Counted from the first letter of the stretch, positions 1 to 7,914 are shown. The stretch is DNA of 8,486 nt from Oscillospiraceae bacterium (GCA_003520555.1 DOUO01000056.1:306-8791); one strand, 5' to 3'. Translations and numbers: made by a program. The notes: generated by a model not told the origin, from the sequence alone.

Positions 1-982
1 CGTCCTCGTCCCAGATATCGCCGACAATTTCCTCAAGCAAATCCTCCATTGTGACTATGCCGAGCGTGCCGCCGTATTCGTCGGTTACTATGGCAATGTG
101 GTCGCGTGTTCGCTTAAAGGTGCTCAAAATCTTTGAAAGCTGCTGGGTTTTAAATACAAAGTACGGCTTTGCCATAATGTCGCGCACGTTCGGAAGCTTG
201 CCGTCGGCAAGCAGCTCCAAATAGTCGCGCGTATGTAAAATTCCTATAATGTTGTCTGTGGTATTTTCGTACACGGGAATCCGTGAATAACGGTTCTCAA
301 TTATTATATCCTTTATTTTTTCAATACTGTCGTCAATGTTGATAAACACAACGTCAACGCGCGGCGTCAAAATTTCCTCGGCGGTTGTTTCGTCAAAATC
401 AAGAGCCGAACGCACCATTTCGCTTTCGCTTTCCTCAAGCACGCCTTCTTCTTCAATGCTTTCAACAATGTATTTCAGCTCGTTTTCGGTTACGGACGGA
501 GCGTCCTCGCTGCTGCCGGCAACCTTAAGCGCAAGCTCCTTGAGCTTCATAAACACAAAGACCAACGGGGAGAGGATTATTGTGATAACTTTTAAAAATC
601 CGGCGGTTTTTACCGAAAAATTATCGCAGTGCTCTTTTGCCAGACACTTTGGTATGACTTCGCCGAAGGTCAGCACCAAAAGCGTGGTGGCTCCGGTGGC
701 TATTGCCGAACCGATGTCGCCGAAAATCCTGAGGCACAGTACAGTGGCAATTGAAGAACAGCCAAGGTTGACAACGTTGTTGCATATTAATATAGCGGTC
801 AGCGCCTTGTCAAAATGCTCGATGACGTAAATCGCCTTTTGGGCTTTTCTGTTACCGTTTTCAGCGCTTTGCTGTATACGGATTTTGTTGACAAAGGAAA
901 ATGCGGTTTCCATAGCGGAAAAAAGGGCGGAGAGCAATATAAGCACTCCGATTGCAATTCCCATAATTATGTCAGGATTCAA
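1..982 (-). CDS. HlyC/CorC (CNNM-like) DUF21 and CBS-domain membrane protein, 3' end missing
   Basis: This gene reads leftward and runs off the left edge, so its C-terminus is missing; 327 codons are visible. It has the DUF21-CBS layout of the HlyC/CorC family, membrane proteins linked to Mg2+/Co2+ efflux or metal homeostasis in some members. Residues ~7-25 form a hydrophobic helix leading into [13 protein letters not shown], the family signature. Further membrane segments lie at ~55-85, ~88-107 (followed by FGEVIPK) and ~128-147. Residue ~206 begins the conserved LTPR segment, then two CBS repeats (~208-265 and ~270-325) ending in [20 protein letters not shown]. The C-terminal transporter-associated domain, if present, lies outside the window. 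I chose TTG at 982-980 because GGAG lies 11 bases upstream and it gives the usual short start MNPDII; ATG at 964 has no good ribosome site. The family is clear; the transported ion is not. Confidence 0.93.
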   Translation of the reverse strand, partial: MNPDIIMGIAIGVLILLSALFSAMETAFSFVNKIRIQQSAENGNRKAQKAIYVIEHFDKALTAILICNNVVNLGCSSIATVLCLRIFGDIGSAIATGATTLLVLTFGEVIPKCLAKEHCDNFSVKTAGFLKVITIILSPLVFVFMKLKELALKVAGSSEDAPSVTENELKYIVESIEEEGVLEESESEMVRSALDFDETTAEEILTPRVDVVFINIDDSIEKIKDIIIENRYSRIPVYENTTDNIIGILHTRDYLELLADGKLPNVRDIMAKPYFVFKTQQLSKILSTFKRTRDHIAIVTDEYGGTLGIVTMEDLLEEIVGDIWDED

Positions 983-1021
983 GAGAATATCAACTCCGGT
1001 TATTTAATATAATATAGCATT

Positions 1022-1050
1022 ATTATACTATACTACTATAATTCTTTAAA
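1022..1050 (-). promoter_or_regulatory. Probable sigma-A promoter for the HlyC/CorC gene
   Basis: Read on the minus strand, TTTAAA (1050-1045) is followed after 17 bases by a perfect TATAAT (1027-1022). This would start transcription near 1015, about 33 bases before the chosen TTG start. The surrounding DNA is so AT-rich that other -10-like hexamers are nearby, so the exact hexamers are uncertain. Confidence 0.55.
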
Positions 1051-1086
1051 ATAATTATTACTTTTAAGAAATATACCGCGAAAATC

Positions 1087-1114
1087 TTGAAAAATATTCA
1101 TATTGTGTTATAAT
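1087..1114 (+). promoter_or_regulatory. Sigma-A promoter with extended -10 for the tepA gene
   Basis: TTGAAA (1087-1092), a 16-base spacer and TATAAT (1109-1114) preceded by TG (1106-1107) make a good extended -10 promoter. Transcription would start near 1121 and give a leader of about 63 bases before the ATG at 1184. It is divergent from the minus-strand promoter in the same 201-base gap. It is probably the main promoter for tepA and perhaps for the following plus-strand genes. Confidence 0.75.
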
Positions 1115-1183
1115 GTAATCTGTACATCAATACGCATTTTACAGACCTTTGCGGACAAACTAACCGTGGAGGTGCGTGAAATC

Positions 1184-1933
1184 ATGCGTAAATATAAACA
1201 CAGAGGTTTTGTTTTAAGCCAAAAGGATGAATTTGTTAAAAATCCGTGCGAGGAATTTGCTCCGTCAAAGGAAGAAGCGGATGTTCAAGACGAGCTTAAT
1301 TCGGAAATCGGCTCGGTTCTGATAAACCGCGGCGGCAGGATAATTTACTGCCTTACTGTCATCGGACAAATTGAAGGTCATTACCTGCTGCCAAGCTCAA
1401 ACAAGACCACCAAATATGAGCATGTTATCCCTATGCTTGTGTCGGTTTCGCAGGATCAAAGGATTGACGGCGTGTTGATTATGATTAACACTGTCGGAGG
1501 AGACGTTGAGGCAGGGCTTGCCATAGCTGAGGTAATTGCCGGTATAAAAAAGCCTACGGTTTCAATAATCCTCGGCGGCGGTCATTCCATCGGAATTCCG
1601 CTTGCGGTCGCGGCAAAAAAGAGCTTTGTCGCAAAATCGGCAACGATGACGGTCCATGCCGTTCGCACTACCGGGCTTACCGTAGGAGTGCCGCAGACCT
1701 TTGAATATTTCAGGCAGATTCAGGACAGAATTACCGAGTTTATCGTTGAAAATTCGGCGGTGGATTTCAGCCGTTACAATGAGCTCGCTCTCAACACAAG
1801 CCAGCTTGCTACCGACGTAGGTACAATTTTGGACGGCGAGGAAGCTGTTGACGAGGGTATAATTGACGATATCGGCACCGTGACCGACGCGATCGAAGCC
1901 CTTTGCGATATGATTGACGCGGAAAAGCTTTAA
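1184..1933 (+). CDS. tepA: TepA-type ClpP-like serine peptidase
   Basis: A 249-residue ClpP-fold protein resembling Bacillus TepA (YmfB), a cytosolic ClpP-like peptidase described as enhancing protein translocation. Residues ~1-40 are polar and charged with no signal peptide; the crotonase/ClpP core spans ~45-245. The likely nucleophile is Ser135 in GGGHSIGIP, the general base His158 in TMTVHAVR, and a candidate third residue is Asp211 in ATDVGTILDGEEAV. The segment MINTVGGDVEAGLAIAEVI (~100-118) matches the ClpP strand-helix element with a glycine pair. ATG at 1184 has GGAGGT (1168-1173) 10 bases upstream. The longer reading from TTG at 1103 is rejected because it lies on the -10 hexamer of the promoter. 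In Bacillus, tepA lies next to spoIIIE; here uppP sits between them. Substrates are unknown. The assignment to TepA rather than housekeeping ClpP rests on the GHSIG motif, the HAVR context and the neighbourhood. Confidence 0.9.
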   Translation: MRKYKHRGFVLSQKDEFVKNPCEEFAPSKEEADVQDELNSEIGSVLINRGGRIIYCLTVIGQIEGHYLLPSSNKTTKYEHVIPMLVSVSQDQRIDGVLIMINTVGGDVEAGLAIAEVIAGIKKPTVSIILGGGHSIGIPLAVAAKKSFVAKSATMTVHAVRTTGLTVGVPQTFEYFRQIQDRITEFIVENSAVDFSRYNELALNTSQLATDVGTILDGEEAVDEGIIDDIGTVTDAIEALCDMIDAEKL

Positions 1934-1940
1934 AAGCACT

Positions 1941-1990
1941 GAGTTGGGGGTTAAGAGTTAAACGTCTGTTTAACTTTTAATTCTTAACTC
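1941..1990 (+). repeat. 23-bp G-U-rich hairpin between tepA and uppP
   Basis: The arms 1941-1963 and 1968-1990 pair over 23 consecutive positions around a GTCT loop, if G-U pairs are allowed. The inner 8 bp (AGTTAAAC/GTTTAACT) are strict Watson-Crick; further out several plus-strand G residues face T. As DNA on the minus strand these would be A-C mismatches, so the fold suits the plus-strand RNA. It starts 8 bases after the tepA stop and is followed by CGAAAAAACA, not a T-tract, so it is not a standard intrinsic terminator. It could be a 3' stabilising or processing hairpin, an attenuator, or a copy of a dispersed palindromic repeat. Confidence 0.7.
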
Positions 1991-2029
1991 CGAAAAAACA
2001 TACACATTAATATAAAGGAGATACATATT

Positions 2030-2989
2030 ATGACAATTATTGACGCTATAGTTCAGGGCATAGTTCAGGGCTTAACCGAATTTTTGCCTGTATCCAGCAG
2101 CGGTCATCTGGCTATTACTCAGCATATAACCGGCACGGCGGGAGAAGGCAATTTGTTTTTTAACGTTATGCTTCATGTCGGTACGCTTGTTGCGGTAATC
2201 GCTTTTTATCACAAGCTTGTGTGGAGCTTAATCAAGGAATTCTTTTCAATGCTCAGGGACATCTTCACCGGCAAGTTCAAATGGAAGGAAATGAATTACG
2301 AGCGCAACATGATTGTTATGCTGATTATCGCTCTGCTGCCGCTGTTTTTGATGTTTATTCCGATTCCCGGCACGGATTTAAAGGTAAAGGATTTGGCGGA
2401 TATTTTCTCCGGCGCACAGATTTTGATTGTTACTGCCGGCTCGTTGATTCTAACCAGCGTACTCTTAAGCCTCGGAATTTACTTCAACAGTAAAAACCAA
2501 AGAGCGGGCTTTAAGCATATGCGCGGCAACACAAACGGAACCCGAGGCAAGGACACTTACACTGTTTTGGACGCGCTTTGCGTAGGCTTAATGCAGGTTG
2601 CGGCGGCAATTCTTCCGGGCTTGTCGCGTTCCGGTTCAACCCTTGCCGTAGGTGAAATGCGCGGAATTAATAAGCAAAAGGCGCTTGACTTCACATTTGT
2701 AATGGCAATTCCGTCAATTTTGGCGGCGGCATTGCTCGAGGGTGTTGAAGCTGTTAAAACCCCCGAAACAATCAATGTTGAAGTTCCCGTGATTATTGTG
2801 GGCGTAATCGTTTCAGCGGTAGTAGGCTACCTTGCAATCGTAATTTTTAAATGGTTCCTTAAATCAGACAAGATGATAATTTTTGTCGTATATACCGCGC
2901 TTGCCGGCATAGCCCTTGCGGTTATCTCAATAATGGAAATTAACTCCGGCGTAAACCTTTTCACAGGCGCTCCGGCGTCATTGTGGTAA
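2030..2989 (+). CDS. uppP: Undecaprenyl-diphosphatase (BacA/UppP family)
   Basis: This is a 319-residue integral membrane phosphatase that converts undecaprenyl diphosphate to undecaprenyl phosphate, recycling the lipid carrier for peptidoglycan and other wall polymers; overproduction in this family gives bacitracin resistance. Both signatures are present: EFLPVSSSGH at residues 17-26 (Glu17 and His26 as expected active-site residues) and PGLSRSGST at 196-204 (Arg200). Hydrophobic helices recur at ~42-60, 93-113, 128-150, 180-195, 222-237, 252-273 and 281-301. It is longer than the roughly 270 residues usual for the family; the surplus includes a polar loop at ~152-176 and a C-terminal tail. 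ATG at 2030 has AAAGGAG (2014-2020) 9 bases upstream. It lies between tepA and ftsK on the same strand. No separate promoter is evident, and a hairpin occupies the upstream gap. Confidence 0.97.
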   Translation: MTIIDAIVQGIVQGLTEFLPVSSSGHLAITQHITGTAGEGNLFFNVMLHVGTLVAVIAFYHKLVWSLIKEFFSMLRDIFTGKFKWKEMNYERNMIVMLIIALLPLFLMFIPIPGTDLKVKDLADIFSGAQILIVTAGSLILTSVLLSLGIYFNSKNQRAGFKHMRGNTNGTRGKDTYTVLDALCVGLMQVAAAILPGLSRSGSTLAVGEMRGINKQKALDFTFVMAIPSILAAALLEGVEAVKTPETINVEVPVIIVGVIVSAVVGYLAIVIFKWFLKSDKMIIFVVYTALAGIALAVISIMEINSGVNLFTGAPASLW

Positions 2990-3009
2990 ATGCCGGTATA
3001 TGCATAAAT

Positions 3010-3047
3010 CCGCGCAGGGCGCGGCAATTGATTTGATTAGCAAATCA
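3010..3047 (+). promoter_or_regulatory. Two tandem hairpins before the ftsK ribosome site
   Basis: CCGCGC (3010-3015) pairs perfectly with GCGCGG (3019-3024) across a 3-base loop. TGATTTG (3029-3035) pairs perfectly with CAAATCA (3041-3047) across ATTAG. TGCCG (2991-2995) can also pair with CGGCA (3022-3026), which would disrupt the first hairpin. The second hairpin ends 3 bases before the AGGAAGG ribosome site. There is no T-tract, so this is not an ordinary terminator. A role in controlling ftsK translation is only a guess. Confidence 0.4.
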
Positions 3048-3065
3048 TAAAGGAAGGTGAAAGGC

Positions 3066-5846
3066 TTGTCAGCAAAGAAGCAGACAACCAAAAAAAGCAA
3101 TACAAAGTCGCGCGCTAAAACCGCGCAAAAGCGAACCGTACCGGCTCCGCGCGGGCTGAGTCCGCGCGTTAAGTCAATACTTTTCGCCGCTCTTGCCGTG
3201 CTTTTTGCGGTAATGGTTCTTGTGCCGGGCAGCAATGTCTGGCGCACGGTAATCCGTCCGTTTTTCTTCGGAATTTTCGGACTCGGAATGCTGCTCGTAC
3301 CGGTACTGTTTATCTATTTGTGCGTGATGAACGAAAAGGAAAAACAAATCGCGCATTTCGGTTCAAAAATAGCGTTATGTGTGCTCACGTTTTTGCTTGC
3401 GGGAGCAATTGTGTACATGATCGGCGGAGCAAAATATCAAAGCGTAAACTATTTTGCATGCATAGGAAACCTGTATCTTGAAGCGTTCAACAGCACAAAA
3501 TACATAGCTCCGTCATGCGGTATGATAGGCGGAATACTTGGTTATCCCATTGTTAAAATCTGCGGTACAACCGTAGGTGTTATTATAAGCCTGATTTTGC
3601 TTGCCGCGAATATTTTCCTCATCGCTAACCTCAGTGTTAAGGATGTAGCGCGTGCCGCGGCAAAAACCTACAACCGCGCGCGTCAGGCTCATGACCGCCG
3701 CAAAGAACGCGCCGACGAACGCCGTCGTGAAAAATACGCTCGTCAAACCGGTGAAAGAGAATTTCCCGAGCATACCCAGGCTCCCGAAAGAAAGCCCGAG
3801 CCCGTGCGCAAAAAGCGCCGTCCGAAGGTTGACGACGCCGACAGCATTGATATTCCGATTTATATCGGAGGTCAGCGTCAAAGCGCAATTGACGTTCCGT
3901 TTGACGAACCAAAGCAAAAGAAGAAGAGCAAAAAGCCCGTTCAAAACGGTGTTGATACCGACGTGCTTGACCCCAACGAGCAAAACGCAAAGGATTTAAG
4001 TCAATCCGAAGATTTGCTTAACATCATCAATAAAGCTACCAAGCCGATGGGCGAAAACGCTGACACAACAATCGGTCAGATTGCCGACGACATCACAAAG
4101 GGCAAGCGTTCCGGAAAATATATAGACGGCGGCAAGGAAAAGCCCGTTTCTGCCGAAAAACCTGTTTCTTATGAAAAAACCGCTCACAAGAAGGAGGAAA
4201 AGGCAGAGCCCGTTTCGGAATTCGAAAACATCGGTTATAACCCTGATAATTCCGAAAAAGAAATAAAAGAGGAAAAGGTTTATCATTATCCTCCTGTTCA
4301 GCTTCTGAACTTAAATAAGAATAATAACGACGAAAGCGCGCGCGCCGAGCTTACCCAAAACTCACGAAAGCTCATTGAAACGCTCAATAGCTTCGGCGTT
4401 AACGCAAGTATAACAAATATATGCCGCGGACCATCCGTAACAAGGTATGAGCTTCAGCCTGCGCCGGGCGTAAAAATCAGTAAAATTACAAATCTTTCGG
4501 ATGATATCGCGCTTAATCTTGCGGCAAACGGAGTCAGAATCGAAGCTCCGATTCCCGGCAAGGCTGCAGTCGGAATTGAGGTTCCCAACAAGGTTGTCAG
4601 CATGGTTTCCATGCGCGAGCTGATTGATTCCGACGTATTCCGTTCTCAAAAAAGCAAGCTTGCTACAGTTTTAGGCAGAGATATTTCGGGTGAAATCGTT
4701 GTTGCCGACATAGCAAAAATGCCGCACCTTTTGGTAGCCGGTACAACAGGCTCCGGTAAATCAGTCTGCGTAAACTCAATGCTCATCAGCATACTTTACA
4801 AGGCAAGTCCCGACGAGGTTAAGCTTTTGCTTATCGACCCGAAAATGGTTGAATTTTCAAAATACAAGGGTATTCCGCACCTGCTTGTACCGATAGTATC
4901 CGACGCCAAAAAAGCGGCGGGCGCTCTTGCTTGGGCGGTAAACGAAATGCTGCAAAGATATAAGATTTTTTCGGAATTTGACGTTAAGGATATTGATTCT
5001 TATAATTCTTTAGTAGAAAAAAATCTTGAATACATAAATAATAATCCCCCTGTTGAAAATGACGAAGGCGAGCTGATTCAGCCCGTCATGGAGGTCAACG
5101 GACTTCCCGTCGCAAAGGAAAAAATGAGCCGTGTTGTTATTGCCATCGACGAATTGGCGGACCTCATGATGGCAGCGCCCGGCGAGGTAGAGGACAGCAT
5201 TTGCCGTCTTGCGCAGATGGCCCGCGCCGCCGGTATGCACCTTATTTTGGCAACTCAAAGACCTACCGTCAACGTCATCACGGGTCTTATCAAGGCAAAC
5301 GTTCCAAGCCGAATCGCGCTTAAGGTAAGCTCAAACATGGACAGCCGCACAATCCTTGACGCAGGCGGCGGTGAAAAGCTAATCGGCCGCGGCGACATGC
5401 TGTTTTCACCGGTAGGAGCGCCAAAGCCTTTGCGTGTTCAGGGCGCGTACGCTTCGGATGAAGAAATCGACCGCGTAACCTCGTTTGTCAAAAAGTCCTT
5501 CAAGGCTGAATATAACAGGGAAGCCGAGGAGGAAATCAAGCGTATTGCCGCGGAGGAAATCGCACAGGGTAAAAAAGGCAAGGCGGATTCCGACAATGAC
5601 GGCGGACTTGACGTCGACTCAAAAATGGATGAGGCGATTCAGTGCGTAATTGAAGCCGGACAGGCTTCAACCTCGCTCATACAGCGCCGTCTGAAGGTAG
5701 GCTACGCTCGCGCGGGACGCATGATTGACGACATGGAACAGCTCGGCGTAGTAGGCCCTCACCAGGGCTCAAAGCCGCGCGACGTTCTAATGACCTACAA
5801 CGAGTGGCTTGAAAGAAGAAACGTATTACAAAACAACAGTGACTAA
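3066..5846 (+). CDS. ftsK: FtsK/SpoIIIE-family DNA translocase
   Basis: A 926-residue septal DNA pump that moves chromosomal DNA through the closing division or sporulation septum. Residues ~1-33 are basic. Four membrane helices follow at ~35-54, 66-88, 100-120 and 169-189. A charged linker runs from ~193 to 405, rich in Arg/Lys first and Glu/Lys later. The alpha/beta motor domain starts near YHYPPVQLL (406), with Walker A GTTGSGKS at 559-566 and Walker [13 protein letters not shown] with Asp695-Glu696. Next come [20 protein letters not shown] and the DSRTILD segment. The winged-helix gamma domain, which in this family reads orienting DNA sequences, spans ~854-920. About 20 extra residues seem to lie between Walker A and B (~650-687) relative to Bacillus SpoIIIE as I recall it. 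I prefer TTG at 3066 (AGGAAGG 8 bases upstream) to GTG at 3057, which overlaps that site. Whether it is the cell-division (FtsK) or sporulation (SpoIIIE) paralogue cannot be decided here. Confidence 0.97.
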   Translation: MSAKKQTTKKSNTKSRAKTAQKRTVPAPRGLSPRVKSILFAALAVLFAVMVLVPGSNVWRTVIRPFFFGIFGLGMLLVPVLFIYLCVMNEKEKQIAHFGSKIALCVLTFLLAGAIVYMIGGAKYQSVNYFACIGNLYLEAFNSTKYIAPSCGMIGGILGYPIVKICGTTVGVIISLILLAANIFLIANLSVKDVARAAAKTYNRARQAHDRRKERADERRREKYARQTGEREFPEHTQAPERKPEPVRKKRRPKVDDADSIDIPIYIGGQRQSAIDVPFDEPKQKKKSKKPVQNGVDTDVLDPNEQNAKDLSQSEDLLNIINKATKPMGENADTTIGQIADDITKGKRSGKYIDGGKEKPVSAEKPVSYEKTAHKKEEKAEPVSEFENIGYNPDNSEKEIKEEKVYHYPPVQLLNLNKNNNDESARAELTQNSRKLIETLNSFGVNASITNICRGPSVTRYELQPAPGVKISKITNLSDDIALNLAANGVRIEAPIPGKAAVGIEVPNKVVSMVSMRELIDSDVFRSQKSKLATVLGRDISGEIVVADIAKMPHLLVAGTTGSGKSVCVNSMLISILYKASPDEVKLLLIDPKMVEFSKYKGIPHLLVPIVSDAKKAAGALAWAVNEMLQRYKIFSEFDVKDIDSYNSLVEKNLEYINNNPPVENDEGELIQPVMEVNGLPVAKEKMSRVVIAIDELADLMMAAPGEVEDSICRLAQMARAAGMHLILATQRPTVNVITGLIKANVPSRIALKVSSNMDSRTILDAGGGEKLIGRGDMLFSPVGAPKPLRVQGAYASDEEIDRVTSFVKKSFKAEYNREAEEEIKRIAAEEIAQGKKGKADSDNDGGLDVDSKMDEAIQCVIEAGQASTSLIQRRLKVGYARAGRMIDDMEQLGVVGPHQGSKPRDVLMTYNEWLERRNVLQNNSD

Positions 5847-5852
5847 TCTGAC

Positions 5853-5901
5853 GGGGGCGAGCATTGCCGCGTGAAAAATCAGCCGGCGATTTGCCGCCCC
5901 C
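5853..5901 (+). promoter_or_regulatory. GC-rich bulged stem-loop between ftsK and ygiQ
   Basis: GGGGGCG (5853-5859) pairs perfectly with CGCCCCC (5895-5901). Inside it GCA (5861-5863) pairs with TGC (5892-5894), and TTGCCG (5864-5869) pairs with CGGCGA (5884-5889) with one G-U. This gives 16 base pairs broken by a single-A bulge and a TT bulge, with a 14-base loop. It begins 6 bases after the ftsK stop and ends 22 bases before the ygiQ ATG. What follows is GCATATCAATTC, with no T-run, so an intrinsic terminator is unlikely. It may protect the ftsK transcript end or affect ygiQ translation; either is inference. Confidence 0.55.
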
Positions 5902-5923
5902 GCATATCAATTCTCGGTATTAA

Positions 5924-7780
5924 ATGATGTTTTTACCAATGAACGCCGCCGAAATGCGGCAAAGAAAATGGGATAACGCGGACTTTGTTTATGTCTGCGG
6001 AGACAGCTACGTTGACCACCCGTCCTTCGGCGCGGCAATAATCACGCGCGTGCTTGAGGACTGCGGCTTCCGCGTAGCTTTTCTTGCACAGCCAAACATA
6101 AAAAACGACAGTGATTTTACGCAGTTCGGCAAACCGCGGCTGGGCTTTATGGTTTCGGCAGGAAACATTGACAGCATGGTTGCTCACTACACAGTTGCAA
6201 AACGAAAAAGACACGACGACGCTTATACCGCGGGAGGTAAAAACGGCAAACGTCCCGATCGCGCGGTAACGGTGTACTGCAACATTCTTCGGCGTCTTTA
6301 TCCGGACGTTCCCGTTATTATCGGAGGACTTGAAGCTTCGCTGCGCCGTTTTGCGCATTATGACTACTGGAGCGACAGCGTAATGCCGTCAATCCTGTTT
6401 GACAGCAAAGCGGACATTTTGATTTACGGCATGGGAGAGCTTCAAACTGTTGAAATCGCCAAACGCCTAAACGACGGCTACACGGTTGAAGCCCTGCAGG
6501 ATATCCGCGGAATTTGCTACGCTGTAAGGACGGAAGATTACGTTCCGAAAAGCGCCGTTGATTTGCCGAGCTATGAACGTGTTAGGGAAAGCAAGCGCGA
6601 CTACGCTATAGCGGCGCGCAAGGAGCTTGACGAAGCCGACGCTGTTCGCGGAAGAACGCTTGTTCAGCGGCACGGAAAATATCTGCTTGTGCAAAACCCG
6701 CCGATGCCTCCCCTGAATACTCAGCAGCTTGACCATGTGTATTCGCTTCCGTATATGCGCTCTTACCCTAAATGCTATGAAAAGCAGGGAGGAGTCCCCG
6801 GTATTTCCGAGGTGATGTTTTCAATCACTCACAACCGCGGCTGCTTCGGCGGCTGCAACTTCTGCTCACTTGCCTTTCATCAGGGACGCGCCGTAACCGT
6901 TCGCAGTGAGGAAAGCATAATTAATGAGGCGGAAAGCTTTTTAAAGGACAAACGCTTTAAGGGAATAATAAGCGACGTCGGCGGCCCCACCGCAAACTTT
7001 CGTCTGCCGTCCTGTGAAAAGCAGAAAAAGCTCGGGCTTTGCAAGGGCAAACACTGCCTTGCGCCGTCACCGTGCAAAAACATGCAGGTGTCGCACGGGG
7101 AATACTTGAATATCCTGCGTAAGCTAAGGCAGCTTGACGGAATAAAAAAGGTGTTTATCCGCAGCGGAATCCGCTTTGATTACCTTATGGAGGATGAAAG
7201 CGACGAGTTTTTGTCCGAGCTTGTACGTTACCACATCAGCGGTCAGCTCCGCGTAGCTCCCGAACACTGCTCTGCGGCTGTGCTTGACAAAATGGGCAAG
7301 CCGCACATTGAAACATATAAAAAGTTCTGCGACAAATTCTATAAGCTGACCGGCAAGGCAAACAAAGACCAATACGTTGTCCCTTATTTAATGAGCTCTC
7401 ACCCCGGCTGTACGCTTAAGGACGCTGTGGAGCTTGCGGTATTCTGCAAGGAAAACGGAATTCATCCGAAGCAGGCGCAGGATTTTTATCCGACGCCCGG
7501 CACAATTTCAACCGCGATGTTCTACACCGGTCTTGACCCTTACACGCTTAAGGAAGTGTATATACCCAAAACCGAGGAAGAAAAGGCGATGCAGCGCGCG
7601 CTTTTGCAGTATTTCATTCCGGAGAATAAAAAGCTTGTAATCAAGGCTTTAAACAAGGCCGGCAGGCGCGATCTTATCGGCAACGGTAAAAAATGCCTTG
7701 TAACACCATTGCCGGGGCAAAAGCCGCCTCAAAAAAAGGGCGGCAAAAAGGACAAGTTTGCGCGTTACCGCAGAAAATGA
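5924..7780 (+). CDS. ygiQ: YgiQ-family radical SAM protein
   Basis: A 618-residue member of the YgiQ (UPF0313) family, soluble iron-sulfur radical SAM proteins whose reaction is not established. The N-terminal part has the family's VCGDSYVDHPSFG (~25-37) and VIIGGLEASLRRFAHYDYW (~132-150). The radical SAM cluster motif CxxxCxxC is intact as CFGGCNFC: Cys307, Cys311 and Cys314. A second cysteine group, Cys364, Cys373, Cys378 and Cys384, ends in CLAPSPCKNM and could bind metal. The C-terminus is the family's DUF3362-like region ending in a basic tail of Lys, Arg and Gly. The start MMFLPMNAAEMR agrees with the family start as I recall it. However, no purine-rich ribosome site is visible before ATG 5924 or the adjacent ATG 5927; a GC-rich stem-loop ends 22 bases upstream. 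Translation may depend on upstream coupling or an unrecognised signal. Family assignment is firm; function is open. Confidence 0.95.
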   Translation: MMFLPMNAAEMRQRKWDNADFVYVCGDSYVDHPSFGAAIITRVLEDCGFRVAFLAQPNIKNDSDFTQFGKPRLGFMVSAGNIDSMVAHYTVAKRKRHDDAYTAGGKNGKRPDRAVTVYCNILRRLYPDVPVIIGGLEASLRRFAHYDYWSDSVMPSILFDSKADILIYGMGELQTVEIAKRLNDGYTVEALQDIRGICYAVRTEDYVPKSAVDLPSYERVRESKRDYAIAARKELDEADAVRGRTLVQRHGKYLLVQNPPMPPLNTQQLDHVYSLPYMRSYPKCYEKQGGVPGISEVMFSITHNRGCFGGCNFCSLAFHQGRAVTVRSEESIINEAESFLKDKRFKGIISDVGGPTANFRLPSCEKQKKLGLCKGKHCLAPSPCKNMQVSHGEYLNILRKLRQLDGIKKVFIRSGIRFDYLMEDESDEFLSELVRYHISGQLRVAPEHCSAAVLDKMGKPHIETYKKFCDKFYKLTGKANKDQYVVPYLMSSHPGCTLKDAVELAVFCKENGIHPKQAQDFYPTPGTISTAMFYTGLDPYTLKEVYIPKTEEEKAMQRALLQYFIPENKKLVIKALNKAGRRDLIGNGKKCLVTPLPGQKPPQKKGGKKDKFARYRRK

Positions 7781-7814
7781 TTAACGCTTATTTGTTAATA
7801 ACTGAAATAAAACC

Positions 7815-7843
7815 TTGACGTATTAACTAAAAAAATATATAAT
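7815..7843 (+). promoter_or_regulatory. Near-consensus sigma-A promoter for tyrS
   Basis: TTGACG (7815-7820), exactly 17 bases, then TATAAT (7838-7843): 11 of 12 consensus bases with ideal spacing. The spacer is an AT-rich run. Transcription should start near 7850, giving a leader of about 65 bases before the tyrS ATG. This suggests that tyrS is transcribed independently of ygiQ. Confidence 0.88.
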
Positions 7844-7851
7844 AAAAAGGC

Positions 7852-7884
7852 AATGGTGCTTTAAATGTCAAATTAAGCGCCATT
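7852..7884 (+). promoter_or_regulatory. 5' leader hairpin of tyrS
   Basis: AATGGTGCTT (7852-7861) pairs along its full length with AAGCGCCATT (7875-7884), 10 bp with one G-U pair and a 13-base loop. It lies at or just after the predicted transcription start near 7850, so it would cap the 5' end of the mRNA. No T-run follows, so it is not a terminator. A T-box leader, common for clostridial tyrS, would not fit in about 65 bases. A role in mRNA stability is a reasonable guess. Confidence 0.5.
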
Positions 7885-7914
7885 TATGCGAAATGAAAAG
7901 GATGGATTAATTAA

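Noticed and set aside
336..1012. Plus-strand open frames at 336-830 and 815-1012.
   Set aside because: They lie opposite the well-supported HlyC/CorC gene, have serine-rich or low-complexity translations and match no family.
1103..1183. An upstream extension of the tepA reading frame from TTG 1103 (27 extra residues).
   Set aside because: The TTG lies just upstream of and into the promoter -10 region and before the likely transcript start, and it has no ribosome site. ATG 1184 has a strong one.
3513..3999. Overlapping open frames on both strands inside the FtsK linker region (up to 156 codons).
   Set aside because: They are shadows of the GC- and Arg-codon-rich linker; there are no ribosome sites and no recognisable motifs.
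4141..4190. A short EKPVS-type repeat in the FtsK linker.
   Set aside because: Only two copies in a charged low-complexity linker; no sign of a designed repeat.
5891..5923. Possible promoter for ygiQ (TTGCCG ... TATTAA).
   Set aside because: The spacer is 21 bases and the -10 would abut the ATG.
7780..7799. ATTAAC/GTTAAT inverted repeat after ygiQ as a terminator.
   Set aside because: It has only 6 AT-rich pairs with an 8-base loop and no T-run, too weak to call.
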